From NCBI RefSeq assembly GCF_004134775.1, contig NZ_SDOZ01000002.1:1648005-1712004 (forward strand): DNA of 64,000 nucleotides, given 5' to 3'. This stretch comes from Candidatus Borkfalkia ceftriaxoniphila. GTDB taxonomy: Bacteria > Bacillota > Clostridia > Christensenellales > Borkfalkiaceae. The position numbers and the translations under genes are program-made. Below the pieces are notes generated by a model, which saw only the letters and a list, made by a program, of their open reading frames with translations, did no database searches and had not been told where the DNA came from. This document shows positions 59,101 to 64,000 of the stretch, one piece after another (position 1 is the stretch's first letter; each line of letters starts with the position of its first letter).

Positions 59101-60477
59101 TTCTCTATGGGCGAACACGATAAATACTTTGTTGAAAACGGCGTTTTGTATGAGCGCGTGCCCAACGGGGTGCAGATTCTTGCCTGCCCTGCGGGAAAAA
59201 CGGGTAAAGTCGTGCTGAACGACCGTACCGTGCGCGTGGCTGCCAGTTCCTTTGAAAATGCCACCCGCATCACTTCCGTCGAATTCCCGTACGTATTCAA
59301 AGCGGTCGGGAATAGAGCCTTCTTCAACTGCGGCGCGGGCGAATACGTGTTCGGCTGTCTGAAAGCGCCCGTGCTCGAAGCCAAGCCCTTGACTGCGGAC
59401 GACTTTGCGGCGGGCTCTGAAATGTACCGTATTCTCGACGATGCGGGCAGCATTGCCAGCGAAAAATTCTACGCAAACTTTAAAGACTACGTTGCGCTCG
59501 TACTCTTTGCGGGCAAAAACGGCATCGTAGGCAAGGATGATCTGCAATTAAAACTCGTCTGCCCCGAAAACGCAACTGGCTTTGACGGGCGGATTTATGC
59601 GGCGTATTTCTCCGACAGGCGCACGAGCGAAATCATCGCGGACGACAACGCGCGCAGCGCGCTCGCTCTGATCGGGCAACTCCCTTCGGCGGAAACGGTG
59701 CTTGCGCTCGATAAGAGCGACGCAGCCGCATGGAAAGAATACCGTTCCGCGGCGGCTGCCGCGCGCGAAGCGTTAAATCTGGTATCCGCAACGCAGAGTC
59801 GATTCGTTACCAACGCCGAAACTCTCTATCAAGTGGAAGAGGCCATGCGCGAGCGTGCCGCCGATTTCGGCGAAATCGTTACCCGCAAGAGCATTTCCGT
59901 AGGAAAGGAAGCGGCGAAGATGAGTTATCTGCGCGGTGAAAAATTCGATCCCGCGGGCATGGTGCTCGTACTTGTCTGGTCCGACGGTTCCAGGGAGGAG
60001 ATCACGAAAGGATATAGCATCGTCGGCGGCGATAAGCCGCTCACGCTGAACAACCGTACCGTTACCATTCAGTACGAGGGACTGTCCACCGTGCTCAACG
60101 TGACGGTCAATAAACCCGCCATCGAATCCATCGAGGTGGAAACGCTGCCCGCAGAGCAGGATTATCGGCCCGGAGATACGTATGTGTCGGCAGGACTTGT
60201 GATCAAGATCAACTATGTGGACGGCATCAGCGAACTTCTGTACACGGGTTATACCGTGGAAGCCGACTTGCTGAAAGCGGGGGACAACGTCATCACCGTT
60301 TCCTACGGTGGCAAGACGATCACCTATAAGGTCACGGTAGAAGAGCAAGACGACGGCGTGGATCCCGAACCCGCGCCGAAAGGCTGTGCTTCCGCGGTCG
60401 CGTTTGCGTCCGTAGTTCCTGCGGGACTGCTTCTCGCGGCGGCGCTGTTCGTCCTGCGTAAAAAGAAAAATTCTTAA
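53116..60477 (+). CDS. Giant subtilisin-like protease with LRR, Ig-like modules and a cysteine-led C-terminal tail
   Basis: This 2453-residue secreted protein has a signal peptide (1-25), an I9-type prodomain (about 75-165) and an S8 domain. The catalytic set is Asp210 in VVAVLDTGLD, His286 in SAHGTHVAG and Ser649 in SGTSMASP, with oxyanion Asn412 (VAASND). A PA-like insertion occupies about 470-600 (GKIAVVRRGG). Beta modules, including an Fn3-like one, follow to about 1200. A Big_2-like domain is near 1190-1280, BspA-type LRR_5 repeats are at about 1380-2080, and bacterial Ig-like units are at 2260-2415. The tail from Cys2424 matches that of the protein at 24875. It sits after the Opp genes, so it likely makes peptides for them. 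AGAGGAG precedes the ATG. Confidence 0.9.
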   Translation: MVYKKFKFLSWVLVLVMCATFAISALLPEGKRVDISADSSKEFSLSEDDSLGFADTSAAFDKSNVVNVNANVQGKHWMIVSLKGESLSETHGSSLQEYAKSARGKREADKLLSKQAKFLSALRGEGIPFEYKYGYTLLANAVAIKADVKYANRISGMDGVKSVNISEYYYAPKDSAVTNDANVWGTGIYKVDEEIAAEYNGRGMVVAVLDTGLDASHKAFLTNPSDKEALLTKDDVGARVFDGARSGVQAKNSSVTVNDVYYSEKVPFAYDYADNDADVYPSYSAHGTHVAGIIAGSPILDDNGEQETIKDQDGNEILDKNGNPMTFTGVAPQAQLAICKVFTDSETKETLGGAETADILAALEDCVKLGVDVVNMSLGSSAGFSTGDDEYMQTVYDSVREAGISLVVAASNDYSSNYGGAYGTNLSGNPDSATVGSPSTYAGALSVASINGQQAKYIRVNVAGNDKYLYYTEASDGNGNQKDFIAELKAKHPELVNSQTGDIKLDYVVVPGYGLSVNYTRNIDVKGKIAVVRRGGNVTFEEKVRVAKLKGAIACVIYNNVSGIIRMSLGNLNDPIPTCSITMDAANNFVSFQKGTMYVNESQKAGPFMSDFSSWGPTPDLKLKPEISAHGGEITSTVPNGWAEYSGTSMASPNMAGAMSLILSYVKQNVSYDQNNTDRDAVAMSNFLVMSTATIARDEADQPYSPRKQGAGLADIKKAMSTKAYLYVDKGDKAKIEVGDDPEKTGEYTLKFRVKNMSDAQRTYTLGTKTMTETIASDGMTVAERAYMLDNMSDISFKGKGVTGDKLVLAAGADVEIAVQINLGASAKAYIDKNFENGMYVEGFVTLTDTSTDTPVDLNIPWLGFYGDWYAAPMFDISEYELSEALQDDSIPDDEKPQAAIYPTVPLGSYNENKYIIPLGTYLYEQEAGVRQIYSSSDKAAISIYDTKGHRTVSQLYAIYAGLLRGAEYMNISITDAVTGEVVFQKTDKNVRKAYTGGSSTARAAVVELEWSAKELGLDNNKQYVFHMDGKLASMENRPYDASQYAYGKSFDFNFYVDTEAPEIVDYRVRYEPYKDESEKIRYSVYLDVDVYDNHYAQSIALCFADYSTMTLELLDANMTPIYSEKNSTTTVTLDITDYYDQNVDLYLQVDDYALNARAYRINNFKSLADAVNYPESIEIVSGEDATGEGYSKAVTIGVNEAYKLETLIAPADATSVNLYWSSDDENVVRVKDGELFGVGPGTALVRVYGGKNEYASASDGILVTVSDEVKSEPGVNKMELGLIQNTDDNLVNPTNAVVKVHPNESFRLRATLEPWYTSVPPVIEWESSVPEVASIGKDTGYVKTLSEGSTVIKGTLMINGKPSLYSVSTTLAVGPEFVVQNGYLREYHGAGGKVTIPKSLNVYYIYEEAFRDNVNITELEISAPCTEIQPLAFANMKSLKRVVFPETIEFVYRNAFYGCSKLEQIDLHSRAISFGAQCFANCVSLKRINNVQLLNGLKKEDVQILDLKEGVDFKRIPAHMASIGDEAFAGCSGLEALDITGLRVAGQGAFYNCIGLKKVTLSRFTAISDDMFLNCKNLTQLVYTDLTPDQIDVITYPNKVSPFGNCNIREITFLGGGDAFVMEEVNGVSAIYRGEDKKTLIRVGQNAVSFTVPASVEVIAANAFSGNSKLSSVNFAESGNLKEIGAYAFSGTGLTSVKLPATLEKLGKGAFSWCEFMTSADLSVFRGALPEQAFYNAALQQVSFGANITEIGAQCFAYTELGDVDLSATNVSALGDGAFENCEKLVGVKLGRIVSMGDGVFAVHGSGALVSVSFAMGSSALGTNTFSRQAVLRLLELPESMKALTEIGNGVFRGCKALEGVPFVPVSVGDSAFENCTSLKNIDLSALKTAGDAAFKNCSVFAAGDLSQLQIIGKEAFYGCVKSLSFDLPSVTAVGARAFEASGVKSLDFPNIKTMGDYAFFNTAIAGANGTLSIPSGIEKIGEGALGGLTFITAFSMGEHDKYFVENGVLYERVPNGVQILACPAGKTGKVVLNDRTVRVAASSFENATRITSVEFPYVFKAVGNRAFFNCGAGEYVFGCLKAPVLEAKPLTADDFAAGSEMYRILDDAGSIASEKFYANFKDYVALVLFAGKNGIVGKDDLQLKLVCPENATGFDGRIYAAYFSDRRTSEIIADDNARSALALIGQLPSAETVLALDKSDAAAWKEYRSAAAAAREALNLVSATQSRFVTNAETLYQVEEAMRERAADFGEIVTRKSISVGKEAAKMSYLRGEKFDPAGMVLVLVWSDGSREEITKGYSIVGGDKPLTLNNRTVTIQYEGLSTVLNVTVNKPAIESIEVETLPAEQDYRPGDTYVSAGLVIKINYVDGISELLYTGYTVEADLLKAGDNVITVSYGGKTITYKVTVEEQDDGVDPEPAPKGCASAVAFASVVPAGLLLAAALFVLRKKKNS

Positions 60478-60487
60478 AAACCCGATC

Positions 60488-60526
60488 GGGCGCCGCGCCA
60501 CATTCGCGGCGCCCGTAATTTTTTTT
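60488..60526 (+). terminator. Terminator after the giant protease gene
   Basis: GGGCGCCGCG (60488-60497) pairs with CGCGGCGCCC (60505-60514), followed by GTAA and T8 (60519-60526). Confidence 0.88.
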
Positions 60527-60534
60527 GCGGCAGA

Positions 60535-60563
60535 TTGATTTTTTCGGCCGTTTATGATATACT
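60535..60563 (+). promoter_or_regulatory. Promoter of the second AraC regulator
   Basis: TTGATT (60535-60540) and TATACT (60558-60563) are separated by 17 bases and lie just after the upstream terminator. Confidence 0.65.
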
Positions 60564-60610
60564 GAAAAAAGAAGCGGCGGATGGCCGCAAATTTGAAGGC
60601 GGAAAAAAAG

Positions 60611-61534
60611 ATGGATGAAAAGATCCGTGAGATCGGCGTGGCGCAGTTCAATCCCTACGTCCGTTACGTAAATCGGCTGGAAGGCTCCGTCCACGAAAAT
60701 CACATCGTGCCCTGGCGCATTCTGTACGATTTCGAAGTGATATTCGTCACTAAGGGCGCGTTGAAAGTTTTGAAGGATGATTCCGAATACACGATCGGAG
60801 AGGGGTGCCTTCATATCATGCCGCCGTTCGTGCGGCACACGCGCATCGTGCCCGAACGTGTGGCGACGACCTATTACGGCGTGCATCTCGATTTTATGTT
60901 CGACGAGAGCAGCCCCGATTTTTCCGCGTGGGAAGTTTATAAACAGCCGTGCGAGCGCAAACTCAATACCGTTCCGATCCGCCCCGACCTCGCGGCGAGA
61001 AAGAGTTATAAACCGGCCATCATGGAACTCGTCGAGAGTTATCCCGTCCGCAACAAACCCAGATTCGTGGAACTTTTCAACAAACTTTACGAAACTTTTC
61101 AGGATAAATCGGTGGGCGGCCGCTTTTGCACCAAAGCGTATATGATCCTCATTATCGCCGAATTTCTGGACGATCTGAAAAATCAAGATGCGGAAAATGC
61201 AAGTGGCGCCGATTACGTTTCGCAGTTCATCGATTATACCATGAATCATTATTCCGAAGAGATCGACCTCAACAAGGTAGTGCGCGATTACGGTATTTCG
61301 CCCAGCCGCTTCCGCGCTATTTTCAAACATCAGATGAACCGCGCGCCGCTGGAATATATCATTGATTATCGCATGGAACAGGCGAAAAAGTTGTTCCTGA
61401 CGGGAAAATACAATATTTCCGAAGTGGGCTACATGGTCGGGTACGACGATATGCATTATTTTTCCCGCCTATTCAAACAGAAAGTAGGGTGTTCGCCCAC
61501 TGCTTTTATCAAAAATTTACAGCATACCTCTTGA
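60611..61534 (+). CDS. AraC-family transcription regulator
   Basis: This 307-residue protein (ATG 60611) has a GGCGGA ribosome site at 60598-60603. An in-frame ATG at 60581 would add ten residues with a poorer site. The N-terminal domain (about 15-110) is cupin-like, with IGEGCLHIMPPFVRHTR. The C-terminal DNA-binding domain (about 205-300) has two HTH units, including KVVRDYGISPSRFRAIFK and ISEVGYMVGYDDMHYFSRLFK, ending CSPTAFIK. It is placed just before the GH78-like gene and probably controls it in response to a sugar. The stop codon is within the 3' terminator hairpin. Confidence 0.88.
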   Translation: MDEKIREIGVAQFNPYVRYVNRLEGSVHENHIVPWRILYDFEVIFVTKGALKVLKDDSEYTIGEGCLHIMPPFVRHTRIVPERVATTYYGVHLDFMFDESSPDFSAWEVYKQPCERKLNTVPIRPDLAARKSYKPAIMELVESYPVRNKPRFVELFNKLYETFQDKSVGGRFCTKAYMILIIAEFLDDLKNQDAENASGADYVSQFIDYTMNHYSEEIDLNKVVRDYGISPSRFRAIFKHQMNRAPLEYIIDYRMEQAKKLFLTGKYNISEVGYMVGYDDMHYFSRLFKQKVGCSPTAFIKNLQHTS

Positions 61535-61552
61535 CGGGGGTATGCTTTTTTT
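61522..61552 (+). terminator. Terminator overlapping the AraC gene end
   Basis: GCATACC (61522-61528) pairs with GGTATGC (61539-61545), followed by T7. The stop TGA (61532-61534) is inside the loop. Confidence 0.85.
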
Positions 61553-61600
61553 AATCGAAAAATCCAAAGATACGAAAATATTGTCTAAATACAAACTCCG

Positions 61601-61634
61601 ATCTCCGTGATACAATAAATTTGTAAACGGAGAT
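61601..61634 (+). promoter_or_regulatory. Inverted repeat spanning a putative -10 and the ribosome site
   Basis: ATCTCCGT (61601-61608) is a perfect inverted match to ACGGAGAT (61627-61634). Between them is TACAAT (61611-61616), a -10-like hexamer with no clear -35. The right arm contains the GGAG ribosome site for ATG 61641. It may be an operator or a translation-control hairpin. Confidence 0.45.
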
Positions 61635-61640
61635 TTTTTT

Positions 61641-63995
61641 ATGATGGATGAAGTTTTTGCCGAGTTTTACAAGAAGATAAATTATCCGCTTTCGGTCCGC
61701 AAAGAGAAAAACGCGCAGGGCGCCGCGACGCTGTGCGGCGGCAGCGGAGAACTCACGCTATCAGCCGGCAGTTATGTCGTATACGATATGGGCGCGCCGT
61801 CAGTGGGCGGGTATCCGACTTTCCGCGTCAGCGCCTTTTCGGGCGAACCTGCGCTGCATATTTCCTATTCCGACCGCTTCGCGCCGTTTGAAAAGGAAGA
61901 AACGATGGAAAAGGGAGATTTCACGCGCGGCAGTTGCACCTATTTGGGGGTAGAACTTCCCGTCATGCCCGCCAATCCCTATCGTTTCGAAGACTATTCC
62001 GTGCGCCGCACGGGACAGTTCGTCTATCCCCTCATTCAGGGGCAGGAGCGGTTCGTGTGCATTTCCGTGCCCGAAGGCTCGGCGGGGCAGGTGAGCCTTT
62101 CCGAGTTTGCCATCGTCGACGATTCCGCCCCCGTTCTTCCCGTCGGGTATTTTCAAAGCGATCGGGAAGATCTGAACAGGCTCTGGCTCGCCAGCGCGCG
62201 CACGCTGCGGCTCGCGAGCGTGCAGGCGAATCAGTGGGAGGACGTACGGGGTAAATTATGCCTTCGCAAACTGACCAAATGGCAGAACGCAGCGCTCGCC
62301 CGAGAATTCGATCTCGGCGAAATGCGCCTTTGCTGCGATTTTCAGATTTCGCGCAATCCCGAATACCCGACGGGTATCGGTATCCTCTTTTTTGCACAAA
62401 CTCCGAGAGAAGGCGCCCTTCTCGAAATCACCGAAAAAGGCGAGGTTTCGCTCTGGCAGACGGGGAAAGACGATCGCGTCCTCCTCGCCGCTTCGCGCGT
62501 TGCGCCTCTTACCGATAACGTTTCCTATCATTTGGAGATCGACGCCGCCGCGTCTGGCGCGGCTGTGTTTTTAGAAGGAACAGAGATCCTGCGTTTCGAT
62601 GCCCCCCTGCAAACGGGCGGCAGTTTCGGATTCTGGATGGATACGGAATGGCGCGCCGTCTGCGAGGCTTTGTCCGTCTTTGTAAAAGGCGAACCAGTCT
62701 ACGAATGGCAGGGCGGAACGGAAGATTTCGATATCCGCCGCAGCGGCTTTTTCATTTCGGACGGCGCCAAGCGCGACCGCCTGCCCTGGTCGGGAGATCT
62801 GGACTGGGCGTTCGACTGCGGCTGGTATTCGTTCGGGGAGCGCATGGACGCGCTCAACACCTTGCAGATCTTAGCGGTGCACCAGTCGCCCGAAGGCTAC
62901 ATATTCGGCACCTGCTATCCAGAAAATACCGTTCCCCCGAACAACGGCGAATACGGCGATTATCAGTCGGATATGTTTGCCGCATGGTACGTCGTTTCCG
63001 CCCTCACGTACTACGAACTGAGCGCCGATATGCGCGTAAAAGGACTGTTCGGTACGCTGCGCCGCTGCATGGATTATCTGTGGCGCTACGTCGATAAGGA
63101 AGACGGTCTTTTCGAACAGCGCTTTGAAACGAGCAAGGGGCTATGGGACCACTATCTGGGGGATACCGGCAAGAACACATATACGAATCTTATGATTCTG
63201 GACGCTTTTGAGCGTTTGGCTCCGTTTGCGGAATTCTGCGGCGAAACGGCGTACGCAAAAACGTGCCGCGACCGCGCGAAAATCATGCGGGAGGGGATAT
63301 TCACCCATCTGTACGACAGTGTGCAGGGCGGCTTCGTCAAGAGAAAGGACTGGCGCGAACTGTGCGATATGTCCAATCCCTACGCGATGGGAAAGCGCAT
63401 GGTCAGCCGCGCGCAGGCAAAACAGATCGCCGCGCAGGCGGAAAAAATCACGCACGCTTACGGAAAGATCGCGGTCCTGATGATCCGCGGACTGTACGAT
63501 TACGGCTATCCCGAAAAGGCGGAAGAAATGCTTTGCGGAAAACTTCCTCTTTATCTGGACGGGCACTTTTACAGCAACGTGGACTGGATGTCGGTGGTGA
63601 ACAATCCCGATCTTCCCGAAACGGTGTACGAGTGTATGCACAATCCCCCCTGCGATTTCGGGGATAATCTCAACTGGGGCGATCTTTCGCACCCCGACAG
63701 CGGGATCTGCGGCGTGTTGTCTTCGCGTATCGCGGGCGTGATGCCCCTGAAAGCGGGCTTTACGGAAGTGCTCGTAAAACCGCACCTCGGGAACTGCCGC
63801 TTCGTGCGCTGCCGCGTCCCCACTCTGTACGGCAATCTCGATCTGGAAATTTCCATCGACGAGGGGAGGACGCTCGTCACGGTCGACGCACCCGAAGAAA
63901 TTAAAATCTGGACGGATTTTTCAGAACTCGCGCAGCCCGTTCACACGGAAATTCGCTGCACGGGCACTGTGATCAAAAATAAGGAGGTCATCTGA
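61641..63995 (+). CDS. GH78-like alpha-L-rhamnosidase-type enzyme with an inserted beta domain
   Basis: This 784-residue protein without a signal peptide is probably cytoplasmic. The N-terminal beta domain (1-195) resembles the GH78 type. An insertion at about 200-350 looks like a concanavalin-like lectin or LamG module (FQISRNPEYPTGIGILFFAQ, then GSFGFWMDTEW). The six-hairpin barrel then starts with KRDRLPWSGDLDWAFDCG near 376, the equivalent of the GH78 acid loop, but with RDR in place of the usual RDER. The C-terminal beta sandwich ends the protein. It may hydrolyse a rhamnoside or a related unsaturated or modified glycoside. It probably forms an operon with the gene starting at 63996. Start ATG 61641 has GGAG at 61629-61632. 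Confidence 0.75.
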   Translation: MMDEVFAEFYKKINYPLSVRKEKNAQGAATLCGGSGELTLSAGSYVVYDMGAPSVGGYPTFRVSAFSGEPALHISYSDRFAPFEKEETMEKGDFTRGSCTYLGVELPVMPANPYRFEDYSVRRTGQFVYPLIQGQERFVCISVPEGSAGQVSLSEFAIVDDSAPVLPVGYFQSDREDLNRLWLASARTLRLASVQANQWEDVRGKLCLRKLTKWQNAALAREFDLGEMRLCCDFQISRNPEYPTGIGILFFAQTPREGALLEITEKGEVSLWQTGKDDRVLLAASRVAPLTDNVSYHLEIDAAASGAAVFLEGTEILRFDAPLQTGGSFGFWMDTEWRAVCEALSVFVKGEPVYEWQGGTEDFDIRRSGFFISDGAKRDRLPWSGDLDWAFDCGWYSFGERMDALNTLQILAVHQSPEGYIFGTCYPENTVPPNNGEYGDYQSDMFAAWYVVSALTYYELSADMRVKGLFGTLRRCMDYLWRYVDKEDGLFEQRFETSKGLWDHYLGDTGKNTYTNLMILDAFERLAPFAEFCGETAYAKTCRDRAKIMREGIFTHLYDSVQGGFVKRKDWRELCDMSNPYAMGKRMVSRAQAKQIAAQAEKITHAYGKIAVLMIRGLYDYGYPEKAEEMLCGKLPLYLDGHFYSNVDWMSVVNNPDLPETVYECMHNPPCDFGDNLNWGDLSHPDSGICGVLSSRIAGVMPLKAGFTEVLVKPHLGNCRFVRCRVPTLYGNLDLEISIDEGRTLVTVDAPEEIKIWTDFSELAQPVHTEIRCTGTVIKNKEVI

Positions 63996-64000
63996 ATGAA
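63996..64000 (+). CDS. Start of the next gene, cut by the window end
   Basis: ATGAA begins right after the stop of the GH78-like gene. A perfect AAGGAGGTC ribosome site is at 63981-63989. Only the first codon and two bases are visible, so nothing can be said about the product. Confidence 0.6.

Overview
The window reads as a chromosomal segment of a Gram-positive Clostridia-like anaerobe (Firmicutes). The evidence is a tryptophan T-box, strong Shine-Dalgarno sites, lipobox-type lipoproteins, AraC-regulated glycoside hydrolase loci, and Ig-like and BspA-type leucine-rich surface proteins. Most of it is GC-rich with compact plus-strand operons. A Christensenellales-type gut lineage would fit, but that is a guess from gene style. 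Nothing in the window names a species.

Layout. 1-3665: the end of a phage-type head gene module (scaffold-like tail end, capsid-like protein, two connector or stabilisation candidates, a small coiled-coil protein). 3695-6746: a T-box-controlled TrpXYZ-type tryptophan ABC transporter. 6779-10409: two membrane proteins and an alpha-phosphoglucomutase. 10445-14071: an rRNA operon with its own promoter that starts directly with 23S, then 5S and tRNA-Asn. No 16S gene is present. 14154-17383: an AT-rich island just after the tRNA, with an interrupted minus-strand ORF and a tight four-gene operon (HTH protein, VWA protein, UDG-like protein, ADP-ribosylglycohydrolase).

17382-32228: a glycan locus with a divergent AraC regulator, an SGNH esterase lipoprotein, a sugar ABC transporter (binding protein and two permeases), a GH99-like lipoprotein, a large Ig-like surface protein, a GH78 rhamnosidase and an alpha/beta hydrolase lipoprotein. 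The ATPase is absent and is presumably a shared MsmX-type protein encoded elsewhere. 32252-35045: two DUF11-repeat proteins and a tiny cysteine-rich protein, possibly a spore or cell-surface set.

35128-60526: a 25-kb surface and peptide-acquisition region with a structured leader, two giant lipoproteins, a small membrane protein, an InlB/GLUG-like lipoprotein, a complete Opp-type oligopeptide transporter with unusual insertions, and a 2453-residue subtilisin-LRR fusion. The natural reading is extracellular proteolysis followed by peptide import. 60535 to the end: a second AraC regulator and a cytoplasmic GH78-like enzyme, with another gene starting at the window edge.

The most unusual items are the VWA/UDG-like/ADP-ribosylglycohydrolase island, the 16S-less 23S-5S operon, a shared 30-residue cysteine-led C-terminal tail on two surface proteins, and several hairpin-rich leaders with no family I recognise. 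All identifications come from reading the sequence; no database search was run.
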